64,000 nt of DNA. Source: Asterias rubens (lineage: Eukaryota > Echinodermata > Asteroidea > Forcipulatida > Asteriidae). The DNA lies in assembly GCF_902459465.1 (NCBI RefSeq), contig NC_047066.1, forward strand, positions 4,748,377 to 4,812,376. The letters run 5' to 3'. Within the stretch, counting starts at the first letter, position 1. Each line of letters opens with the position of its first letter. The position numbers were made by a program, and so were the translations under genes. Under the pieces are notes generated by a model that was not told the origin of the DNA, did not search any database, and was given only the letters and a program-made list of their open reading frames with translations. Positions 25,301 to 29,384 of this stretch are shown here, piece by piece.

Positions 25301-25414
25301 TTTGTCGACGATGAAACACAGGTCGCTGTAGAATCTTGGGTACAGGGCTTGTAGGATGAGGACGGCCCCGACTATAAGAAGGGAGATGGCTAGGGGGATG
25401 ACGGCGTAGATCAT
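1077..25414 (-). CDS. Fatty-acid transport protein / very-long-chain acyl-CoA synthetase (SLC27A2-like), nine exons
   Basis: This membrane enzyme activates long and very-long-chain fatty acids with ATP and CoA and drives their uptake. Coding exons, in order: 24934-25414, 24175-24417, 17398-17556, 10222-10346, 8777-8971, 8338-8428, 6097-6295, 4892-4989 and 1077-1384. They total 1899 nt (632 residues plus stop) and all phases agree. Vertebrate members have about 620-645 residues. Residues 2-24 form an N-terminal membrane segment. The AMP/ATP-binding loop [10 protein letters not shown] is at 236-245, split by the exon 2/3 junction. YGATE is at 374-378 and TGD at 475-477. The family motif runs from DRLGDTFRW (491) to GENVATTEV (509). 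The stretch [13 protein letters not shown] and VATTEV favour the SLC27A2/A6 branch. The C-terminus, EVRI, is not a peroxisomal SKL-type signal. No key residue is missing, so it is probably functional. Introns 2 and 3 carry 21 tRNA-Arg copies on the same strand. No promoter was recognised. Confidence 0.95.
1597..1770 (+). CDS. Candidate first exon within the 2.8-kb element
   Basis: An ATG at 1597 opens a 58-codon stretch ([20 protein letters not shown] onward, then [17 protein letters not shown]) ending at the donor-like A|GTAAGT at 1771. The style is loosely like regions preceding integrase zinc fingers, but I cannot name a family. A possible later exon follows the acceptor-like TTTATTTACAG at 2715. 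Its open frame does not join in phase with this exon. Confidence 0.25.
2119..2240. repeat. Purine-rich (GGGGA)n-like low-complexity tract
   Basis: The plus strand is almost wholly A and G, with repeated GGGGAGGGAG-like words. Confidence 0.7.
2813..2865 (+). repeat. Family A fragment (left end)
   Basis: TTAAAGGCACTGGACAG and CACTTGGTGTATC match the left end of family A (see 41781-42160). It is truncated. Confidence 0.6.
3262..3625. repeat. Family D foldback element
   Basis: Two arms of about 150 bp share TAAATCTGTGGACA and CTACAGCACCTCAGC in opposite orientation. They meet at a perfect 36-bp palindrome (3421-3456, centre CTCATGAG). It lies inside the 2.8-kb element. A half copy is at 52990-53157. 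Confidence 0.75.
4415..4498 (+). mobile_element. tRNA-derived SINE fragment
   Basis: GTGTGGGTTCAAATCCC resembles a degenerate B box, followed by the SINE-like body GTCATGACACTTGCACT and CTTGAGCAAAA. The same body is at 15915-16060. Confidence 0.55.
4499..4757. repeat. Family B inverted-repeat element, right part missing
   Basis: It starts AAAGGAACACGTTGCCTTGG and passes the central inverted repeat around GGCCGACCGTGTTAG. It stops before the right end. A full copy is at 53718-54094. Confidence 0.7.
4892..4989 (-). CDS. SLC27A exon 8
   Basis: It completes the FATP motif ([12 protein letters not shown]) and runs through VYGVTLPG. The acceptor is GGCGACAG and the donor is CCAG|GTAAGG. Confidence 0.95.
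5498..6064. repeat. Family F element with other repeats inserted
   Basis: The left end GGCCCAATTTCAAAGAGCTG and the right end TGAAATTGGGCCC are inverted. Internal family words are GCTTAAGCACA and GCTTACCAGAA. About 5690-6026 does not belong to F: it has an inverted segment (GAGCAAGTTCGGGTGG near 5696, CACTCGAACTTGCT near 5822) and a SINE. All lies in SLC27A intron 7. Confidence 0.6.
5845..6026 (-). mobile_element. tRNA-derived SINE
   Basis: On the minus strand the body GACACTGCTCTAGAATTGCA is followed by GTGGGTTCGAATCCCACC, a Pol III B box with a T-arm. The 5' half does not fold as a tRNA. A related fragment is at 55235-55330. Confidence 0.6.
6097..6295 (-). CDS. SLC27A exon 7
   Basis: It encodes [10 protein letters not shown], the [10 protein letters not shown] loop and DRLGDTFR. 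The acceptor is TTATTCTTAG and the donor is TTTTAG|GTAAGG. Phase is 1 in and 2 out. Confidence 0.95.
7012..7114 (+). repeat. Family A fragment (right end)
   Basis: It carries the family words CTCAAAAACTACGTTAC and TTACCAATAATGTCCAGTG, ending CCTTTAAA. An unrelated AAAGGCACTGCCG-type end lies just before it at about 6961. Confidence 0.6.
7262..7912. repeat. About 185-bp tandem repeat, 3.6 copies
   Basis: Units start GATGATGAATTGTAT-like at about 7268, 7449, 7635 and 7821. They share CACTCCGTGCTCAGGAACGT and GAGCAATATTAAAAA. The array lies in SLC27A intron 6. Confidence 0.8.
7926..7967. repeat. Poly-C tract
   Basis: Some 40 bases are almost all C, with two A interruptions. It lies between the tandem repeat and a SINE. 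Confidence 0.9.
7985..8150 (+). mobile_element. tRNA-derived SINE
   Basis: It has an A-box-like GTTGACTCAGTGG, a B-box-like CGGTTCGATGCCTGG, and the SINE body GATGTGGATTGG, CTGCGTGGGTTTCC and GGGTTTCCTCCC. Confidence 0.65.
8338..8428 (-). CDS. SLC27A exon 6
   Basis: It encodes [16 protein letters not shown], then [15 protein letters not shown]. The acceptor is TTTTTTTCCGTAG and the donor is CCCG|GTAAGT. Phase is 0 in and 1 out. Confidence 0.93.
8505..8625. repeat. GTGTTAAAACAACAC-type palindrome cluster
   Basis: GTGGTGTTAAACTTGACACC and GGGTGTTAAAACAACACC occur 90 bp apart. The same words cluster at 61085-61265. It lies in SLC27A intron 5. Confidence 0.5.
8777..8971 (-). CDS. SLC27A exon 5
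   Basis: It has 65 codons in phase 0 and starts [17 protein letters not shown]. It carries the AMP-forming signature YGATE and ends with VGCWPPLLR. The acceptor is CAATCCCACAG and the donor is AGG|GTAACT. The donor is the weakest call of the set. Confidence 0.9.
9120..9820. other. SLC27A intron 4, no gene
   Basis: It contains an inverted repeat at 9399-9435 and 9452-9486 (GAACAGTATAATATGCTCGTC against GAGTATACTGTTCGAAACGTC). Otherwise I see nothing coding. Confidence 0.45.
9820..9992. repeat. Family F relative
   Basis: It has GAGCACAACAACATTATGCTT, a middle part with GTGACTGTTATCC, and ends ATTGGGCCCA. Confidence 0.55.
10029..10075. repeat. TTTA/TTAA microsatellite
   Basis: It is a run of ATTTATTTATT and TTAATTAATT words. 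Confidence 0.8.
10222..10346 (-). CDS. SLC27A exon 4
   Basis: It encodes [12 protein letters not shown], then [14 protein letters not shown] and RPE. The acceptor is TATATATAG and the donor is GAG|GTATGT. It ends in phase 0. Confidence 0.95.
10730..11420. repeat. G-rich degenerate GGGA repeat tract
   Basis: The plus strand is dominated by GGGAC, ACGGGA and GGGAAC words with no fixed period. The open frames on both strands here come from this composition. Confidence 0.7.
11578..11616. repeat. GC-rich 38-bp hairpin, copy 1
   Basis: CTAGCGGGGTTGCCGCGC, a loop AAA, then GCGCGGCATCCCGCTAG form a near-perfect stem. A twin lies at 34861-34897. Confidence 0.85.
12058..12566. repeat. Direct duplication of about 220-250 bp
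   Basis: Copies at 12058-12272 and 12320-12566 share TTGGTACCCTCCATGTTTG, GCGTGGGAACCACCTAC and AACTGCGTGG-CCAGTGCAA. They lie in SLC27A intron 3. Confidence 0.8.
12899..13282. repeat. Family A element, full length
   Basis: It is bounded by AAAGGCAGTGGACACTATT and a right end GTGTACACTGTCTTT. It includes the central palindrome TTCGAGACC...GGTCTCGAA. Confidence 0.85.
13377..13610 (+). repeat. Family A element, right half missing
   Basis: The left end TTAAAGACACTGGACACTA is intact. It breaks off after the central CTGAGGTCTC. Confidence 0.75.
13677..13853. repeat. Short interspersed repeat with inverted ends
   Basis: AACCAATTTCACAAAGCC at the left is answered by AAATTGGCCC at the right. A related left end lies at 57115-57190. 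Confidence 0.45.
13900..14090. repeat. Direct repeat, copy 1
   Basis: It shares more than 150 bp with 14500-14680, including CCGACGGTTGCACGTCTTGG and TCTTTCACACGACTTGTC. Confidence 0.85.
14500..14680. repeat. Direct repeat, copy 2
   Basis: See 13900-14090. The minus strand is open here for 65 codons, but the frame is not kept in copy 1, so I do not call a gene. Confidence 0.85.
14677..15030. repeat. Family C element
   Basis: AAAGGAACATTTAGG at the left, the internal GATCACAGATTTACATAAA, and GCTTACACTGCCAGCAAC at the right match 26656-27051. The right terminus is missing. Confidence 0.7.
15174..15247 (-). tRNA. tRNA-Arg (UCU), tandem array copy 1
   Basis: Acceptor GCCCTCG pairs with CGGGGGT with G-U pairs at 1:72 and 5:68. 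The body is identical to the 372 copy in the D, anticodon and T arms. T-runs follow within 15 nt. It is in SLC27A intron 3. Confidence 0.93.
15333..15406 (-). tRNA. tRNA-Arg (UCU), tandem array copy 2
   Basis: Same sequence as array copy 1, 159 bp further on. A run of nine T follows the gene. Confidence 0.93.
15493..15566 (-). tRNA. tRNA-Arg (UCU), tandem array copy 3
   Basis: Same sequence as array copy 1, 160 bp from the previous copy. A TTTT terminator follows. Confidence 0.93.
15653..15726 (-). tRNA. tRNA-Arg (UCU), tandem array copy 4
   Basis: Same sequence as array copy 1, followed by a long T run. The spacer matches that of copy 2, so units of two may have been copied together. Confidence 0.93.
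15813..15886 (-). tRNA. tRNA-Arg (UCU), tandem array copy 5
   Basis: Same sequence as array copy 1. It is the outermost unit. The spacer homology ends after CGTATAGT at 15897. Confidence 0.93.
15905..16060 (+). mobile_element. tRNA-derived SINE fragment
   Basis: GTGTGTTTGAATCCCTGTC is a decayed B box. The body GACGCTTGTGTTCTT, TTGCTTCTCTTCATCCAGG and GGTAAAAATGGGA follows, as in SINEs of marine invertebrates. Confidence 0.55.
16060..16845. other. SLC27A intron 3, no gene
   Basis: A 121-codon open frame at 16128 has no recognisable domain and is probably chance. GAACGTTTCGATTAG followed by CATCGTCAGGAG near 16590 resembles the end of a retroelement, but this is weak. Confidence 0.35.
16847..17040. 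repeat. Family F element
   Basis: The ends GGGCCCAATTTCAAAAAG and CTCTATGAAACTGGACCC are inverted. The interior has GCTTAAGCACAACAAG and GTGACTGGTGACC. Confidence 0.75.
17114..17380. repeat. Foldback element beside exon 3 donor
   Basis: The left AGGCACCTTATCAAAACTT and TTTCCCGGACAACTTG are inverted at the right (CAAGTTATCCGGGAAAAG and ATAAAGTGCCTT). It ends 17 bp from the exon 3 splice donor. Confidence 0.75.
17398..17556 (-). CDS. SLC27A exon 3
   Basis: It starts with G|GACTCCCGAAAGCG (GLPKA, completing the ATP loop) after the acceptor CTTCTCCGCTCAG. It includes the conserved [12 protein letters not shown]. The donor is AACG|GTAAGA. A foldback element begins 17 bp into the following intron. 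Confidence 0.95.
17912..17984 (-). pseudogene. tRNA-Arg (UCU)-like, one base short in anticodon loop
   Basis: One base is lost, so the loop is CTTCTA (6 nt). The other arms and the T-run terminator are intact. Probably inactive. Confidence 0.75.
18263..18336 (-). tRNA. tRNA-Arg (UCU), intron 2
   Basis: Perfect copy of the GTCCCCG/CGGGGAT form with a six-T terminator. Confidence 0.95.
18559..18632 (-). pseudogene. tRNA-Arg (UCU) pseudogene
   Basis: The T loop is TTTTAAT in place of TTCGAAT, which spoils the B box. The anticodon stem is TTGTA. No T4 run follows. The acceptor is of the GCCCTCG class. Confidence 0.85.
18640..19199. other. Spacer in tRNA cluster, no gene
   Basis: No coding sequence recognised. 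The cluster-wide downstream block AATGAAGCATCGAAGGTC and ATCGTTGCGTAAAGA is at 19121-19160. Confidence 0.5.
19200..19273 (-). tRNA. tRNA-Arg (UCU), intron 2
   Basis: Perfect GTCCCCG form. A seven-T run follows about 15 nt downstream. Confidence 0.95.
19690..19763 (-). tRNA. tRNA-Arg (UCU), intron 2, base 26 variant
   Basis: G26 is changed to C between the D and anticodon stems. The rest is intact. A TTTTT run follows. Confidence 0.9.
20231..20304 (-). tRNA. tRNA-Arg (UCU), intron 2, acceptor mismatch
   Basis: The 3' acceptor strand is CGGGCAT, giving one C-C mismatch near the end of the stem. The internal promoter boxes and the TTTTTT terminator are intact. Activity is doubtful. Confidence 0.8.
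20721..20794 (-). tRNA. tRNA-Arg (UCU), intron 2
   Basis: The acceptor is GTTCCCG, so pair 3:70 is U-G. Otherwise perfect, with a long T-run terminator. Confidence 0.92.
21092..21136 (-). pseudogene. SLC27A exon 2 end, duplicated copy 1
   Basis: 45 bp match the 3' end of exon 2 and keep the frame ([15 protein letters not shown]) and a GT donor. No acceptor is seen upstream. The adjoining intron start is copied too. Confidence 0.85.
21187..21260 (-). tRNA. tRNA-Arg (UCU), intron 2
   Basis: Perfect GTCCCCG form with T-runs downstream. Confidence 0.95.
21742..21815 (-). tRNA. tRNA-Arg (UCU), intron 2, no near terminator
   Basis: The cloverleaf is perfect, but there is no TTTT in the first 25 nt downstream, unlike its duplicate at 23068. 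Confidence 0.92.
21985..22029 (-). pseudogene. SLC27A exon 2 end, duplicated copy 2
   Basis: It reads [15 protein letters not shown] and then a GT donor. It joins tRNA 3' flank sequence (AAGCGTTGCGTAAA) on its upstream side. Confidence 0.87.
22079..22152 (-). tRNA. tRNA-Arg (UCU), intron 2
   Basis: The acceptor GTCCTCG gives a U-G pair at 5:68. A T-run terminator follows. Confidence 0.92.
22305..22378 (-). tRNA. tRNA-Arg (UCU), intron 2
   Basis: The acceptor is GTCCTCG and the D stem closes with one G-U pair (GCGC/GCGT). A TTTTTT run follows. Confidence 0.9.
22533..22606 (-). pseudogene. tRNA-Arg (UCU)-like with damaged T stem
   Basis: The T stem is CCTGG/CCCAG, with two mismatches. The T loop and the anticodon arm are intact. 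Probably decaying. Confidence 0.75.
23068..23141 (-). tRNA. tRNA-Arg (UCU), intron 2
   Basis: Perfect GTCCCCG form with a TTTT terminator. It corresponds to 21742 in the 1.3-kb duplication. Confidence 0.95.
23311..23355 (-). pseudogene. SLC27A exon 2 end, duplicated copy 3
   Basis: Same as copy 2, 1326 bp away, as expected from the segmental duplication. Confidence 0.87.
23406..23479 (-). tRNA. tRNA-Arg (UCU), intron 2
   Basis: GTCCTCG acceptor. It corresponds to 22079 in the duplication. Confidence 0.92.
23633..23706 (-). tRNA. tRNA-Arg (UCU), intron 2
   Basis: Perfect GTCCCCG form with a TTTTTT run. It corresponds to 22305 and 22533. Confidence 0.95.
24057..24130 (-). tRNA. tRNA-Arg (UCU)-like, nearest exon 2
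   Basis: The T arm has CTGGG (one wobble) and the loop TTCGCAT, which weakens the B box. It lies 44 bp beyond the exon 2 donor. A TTTTT run follows. Confidence 0.8.
24175..24417 (-). CDS. SLC27A exon 2
   Basis: It codes residues 161-241 and ends within the ATP-binding loop (YIYTSGTT, then G split). The acceptor is CACCACCAG and the donor is G|GTTTGT. Its last 45 bp occur again three times in intron 2. A tRNA-Arg begins only 44 bp beyond its donor. Confidence 0.95.
24598..24745 (+). repeat. Family A, right end only
   Basis: It has AACTGCGTTACTTCAGAGG and ends TTACCAATAGTGTCCAGTG. It lies in SLC27A intron 1. Confidence 0.75.
24934..25414 (-). CDS. SLC27A exon 1 (start codon exon)
   Basis: It codes residues 1-160 and the first base of codon 161. 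It starts [15 protein letters not shown], a hydrophobic anchor, and continues into the N-terminal part of the AMP-binding fold ([28 protein letters not shown]). The donor after GGGCCAG is GTAGGC. The ATG at 25414 is chosen because it directly precedes the membrane segment. A non-coding 5' exon further up is possible but not seen. Confidence 0.93.
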
Positions 25415-26268
25415 GGTGATGGTGAAACGTCGAGTTGACGTCCTCTTGTAGGCCTACTCTCTGAAGTTAAGAAGACAAAACAAGTTTGTTTTTAGGCTGA
25501 AGCAATGAGTGAAAGGGTTGAGCAATGAGTGAAAAAGTTCTAAAATGAACTTTTACTCGATCGGGGAAAACTGCATTTTGAACTAAAGAAGACAAAATCA
25601 GTTTGTTGGGAAAATAGTTGTCCTAGTGTTTCGGCTAAATACTACCTGCTGAGCAATGAGCGAAATTGTTCTAAAAATGAACTTTTACTAAATCGGGGGA
25701 AAAATGTATTGAAGAACGCTTTTGAACTTAAGAAGACAAGATACGTTTGTTAAAAAAGGTTGTTTTTAAACTAAATACCTAAGCAGTTCTAAAACGAACA
25801 AAGTTTGTTCAATTTTACTCACAATCGGCAAAATAATGTATCGAAGAACACAAGACGAACACCTCCTAATATGAAGGACAAGATGAAATGAAATGACAAG
25901 TCCCTGGAATTCTAGAACTGATTTCCCGTTTTTACAGAGTCATCACCGCACATTATCCATGGGGGTTTATAAATACACAAAACAACCAAACATAAGCTGG
26001 TTAAACACGTAATCGTCAAGGGGGTAAGAAAGTGCGGTGATCCACGGGTCGTTTGGAGTTCAACAGAAGCAGGCCCACTCAGCGTCTTGATGCAATGCTT
26101 CCTTACTACAAGATATGTAGATGAATTGCAAGGTGTCACCTATATCAAAGTCACGCGATAAGACAGCGAGAGGCAGCAAGGCTGTCTCATGTCAAAGAAG
26201 GCTTCTTGCTCATGACCCCCTCCCCCTCCCCGACCCAAGTGACATCGTCTCCGTTCGATGGGGTTCCT
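25415..26268. other. Region upstream of SLC27A start; degenerate 120-bp repeat
   Basis: Three loose copies (about 25490, 25650 and 25785) share GAGCAATGAGTGAAA, GTTCTAAAATGAACTTTTACT and AAGAAGACAA. The SLC27A promoter or a 5' non-coding exon should lie here or further up, but I cannot place it. Confidence 0.5.
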
Positions 26269-26655
26269 TTAAAGGCCTTGATACTATTGGCAATTACACA
26301 AAATAATTTTGAGCATAAAACCTTACTTGGTAACGAGCATTATGGAGAGCTGTTGATAGTATAAGACATTGTAAGAAACGGCTCCCTCTGAACTAACGTC
26401 GTTACTCGAGAAAGTAGTTATTTCTCACTAAAATATTTGAACTTGATTTCGAGACCTCAGAATTTGATTTTGAGGTCTCGAATAAAAGAATCTGAAAGCA
26501 CACAACTTCGTGTGACAAGGGTGTTTTTTCTTCCAATATTCTCTCGCAACTTCGGCAACCAATTGAGTTCACATTTCACAGGTTTGTTATTACGTGCATT
26601 TGTTGAGATACACCAAGTGAGAAGACTGGTCTTTGACAATTTCCAAAGGTGTCTG
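26269..26655. repeat. Family A element, right end replaced
   Basis: It has a left end TTTAAAGGCCTTGATACTATT and the central palindrome. Its right terminus is cut where family C begins. Confidence 0.75.
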
Positions 26656-27051
26656 AAAGGAACATTACAGAATGATTTTTGCTAATAAAACCGTTGCTGG
26701 CAGTGTACAGCACTTTATGAAATCCACCATTTTATACATCTTAAACTGACCGAACCTCTAAAAACCTGAGATCGATCGGCCATCTGCTGCATGTACCACG
26801 AGAAAAGAGTGAAAAACATAATAGTACACATATTTTTGCATGACACCGATTAAAATGCACACGAATAAAACGCTCAATGAGCGAGAGACTCCAAACGGGA
26901 AATTAGTTTTATTAATTTCTCATCAAATATGACATTTCAGACAAAATATTTCAGAGGATGTTTTCTACTATTATCATTAGACCGTGTAAGTTTTATGTAA
27001 ATCTGTGATCTTCAAGATTTGTTGTCTTACCAATTCTGTAATGTTCCTTTA
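26656..27051. repeat. Family C element, full length
   Basis: The ends AAAGGAACATTACAGAAT and ATTCTGTAATGTTCCTTT are exact inverts. The interior has CTGGCAGTGTACA and TTTATGTAAATCTGTGATC. Confidence 0.8.
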
Positions 27052-28540
27052 ATCGAAGATGGTTAGTCATCAGGCCTAGTCGAGTTATAACCGACTACCG
27101 GTATTTTATAATTGATTGGAATTTATGAAATCGGAAAAATTAAGATACAATATTGTGACGCGAGGAGGAACTTGCTGATGGATGTTGAACAGACTGCTTT
27201 TTAATTTTAGGGTCATATATCAAAAATACAACAAATTTCTATAAATATTGCGGTTTTTAATTTGTTATTTATCAGGATGACGTCATAATGAGGGATCAAT
27301 TAAATGGAACAATCGGGAACAATCGGAACAAAACGTCACAACTGGTTATACCTATTCGAAGAGGTCCCAGGGTGGTGACTTTTAGAGGACAATTGTGGTA
27401 AATTAAAGAATAACTGTGGTGATAAAAGACTTTAGGCCTGAAGTCTTGTAATATTTGAGAAATTAAAAACAAATTCTCTAAAACTACGCTATTTCACAAT
27501 AATTTGTACTATTAACAGCTCTCCATCAAGTCAGTTTTAATGCTGAAAATTATTTTAACTAATTTAATTATCAATTTACGCTCTCGTGCTTAGCATGCTA
27601 AAAATAAACATCGAAGGAAGGATCTCGATGCGTGTTTCACTAATTGCATTAAGTTACCGGAACAATACTTCGTAATGAGCAGGATTTGAGTATTGCTCCC
27701 CGGTCTTTTAGCCCCAAAACCAGCCGTGCCTCTGACTCGTCGTGATGGTGCAATTCTGGGTTTTTAATGTAATCGCGAGTTGTTCACAAATAGTTAGACA
27801 ACCTATCTGTGTAAGTCATTGAAGGCTCGAAGCTCTTTGCGATTTCGGATTTTCATATGAGCAGTCTCACAGAAGAAATAACTGCAATCATAAGTTTGTG
27901 GGTTCGAATCCCACATCAGCTAACCACTGATTTCACAACGACTGATTCAAGTCTTGTCGTCTAGTTTACTAAATCACAGTTTCTTGATTTGTGCAGTTCA
28001 TAATCATAGAAACAAACCGATGTTCGTAATGAGAGAGATTGGATGCCAATACGGCATGTCAAATACTCTCGAGGTGGAATAACTCCCTCAAAATGTTTCA
28101 GACTTACAACAGTCTTCGATGCAGTTAAGATTTTTGCTGCTTTGCGAAATAAGGACATGCTTTAATGCACAATAAAGTTTGATCGAAATCGAGGAATTCT
28201 CATTTTGTTCTTTTTAATTGTTTGTTTTATTCAAGCTAGGACTCCATTGGTTTTGCACACTTAGTCTGCCCAATCCCCAAAAGAGTACACACGATTAAAA
28301 TCTTCTACACAGAGAAAGGGTAAAGCATGCACTACGTACATTGATTTTTTAGAAGGTGAAATTGATAGATTGCCACAAAAAGCAATTTGTATGAAGGCCT
28401 ACATGACTCTATACAATTGCTTCCATACATAGTAAACAACAATCATACAGCCCGCATAAAAAGGTAAATTTGCGTAACATAATTATGCTAGAAGTCCAAA
28501 GGTCTACAAATTCACATGCATGGGTAATTTCAACGTCGTC
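27052..28540. other. Gene-free region
   Basis: A tRNA-like T arm, GTGGGTTCGAATCCCAC, at 27899-27915 has no tRNA 5' half. No convincing exon is seen. Confidence 0.4.
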
Positions 28541-28544
28541 ATAC

Positions 28545-28606
28545 CTCCATCACAGTACATGTATGTGAATACAGAGAACATGAAAGCAACCAGGAAAAGT
28601 AGCTGT
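28545..28606 (-). CDS. Possible exon encoding a membrane anchor
   Basis: After a pyrimidine-rich acceptor (CCTTATCTTCTTCAAAAG), an open frame reads GQLLFLVAFMFSVFTYMYCDG and ends at a good donor (GAG|GTATGA). It could be the anchor exon of a type II membrane protein, but no partner exon was found. Confidence 0.18.
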
Positions 28607-28752
28607 CCCTTTTGAAGAAGATAAGGTAAGTTTGAATTAATTTGACTTCATTTGTTTTGTTTTTGTTATGAGTGTCTGATACAGCTTGGTGAGACCCAGA
28701 AAATTAAACAAAGAACTTGTGTTTTCGGATTAACGGTGGGTTTCTACAAACA

Positions 28753-29132
28753 CTTTAGGCAGTGGACATTATTGGTAATTCCTCAAAATAATTTTTAGCA
28801 TAAAAACTTACTTGGTAACAAGCAATGGAGAGCTGTTGATAGTATAAAACATTTGGAGAAGCGGCTCCCTATGAAGTAACGTAGTTTTCGAGAAAGAAGC
28901 AATTTTCCGCGAATTTGATTTCGAGACCTCAGAATTAGATTTTGAGGGCCCGAAATCAAGCATTTGAAAGCACACAACTTCGTGTGACAAGGGGGTTGTT
29001 CTTCCATCATTATCTCGCAACTTCGACGACCAATTGAGTTCAAATTTTCACAGGTTTTGTGTGCATATGATGAGTTAAACCAACTGAAAAGACTAGTCTT
29101 TGACAACTACCAATAGTGTCCAGTGCCTTTAA
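28753..29132. repeat. Family A element, full length
   Basis: It runs from CTTTAGGCAGTGGACATTA to ACCAATAGTGTCCAGTGCC, with the central TTCGAGACCTCAGAATTAG palindrome. Confidence 0.85.
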
Positions 29133-29384
29133 ATGAAATAGTCTTTTGAATGGTTTTGCTATCGACAATGAATCCACATAGGGTAAGTGAAGCGAATTGA
29201 CAAAACGAAATATGATCATGCTTTTGAGGAGTGTGGTGATGTTTAATGGATTATTTGGCACGGCAGCCTAGTTGGGGTCATAGGACAAAAACGACAGATG
29301 AACAATCAAATAATTATACCTCCTTCATTAATCCAAGTCTGTTTTTATTTTCTTCATCGGACAGACACAGCTTTTTATATCAAG

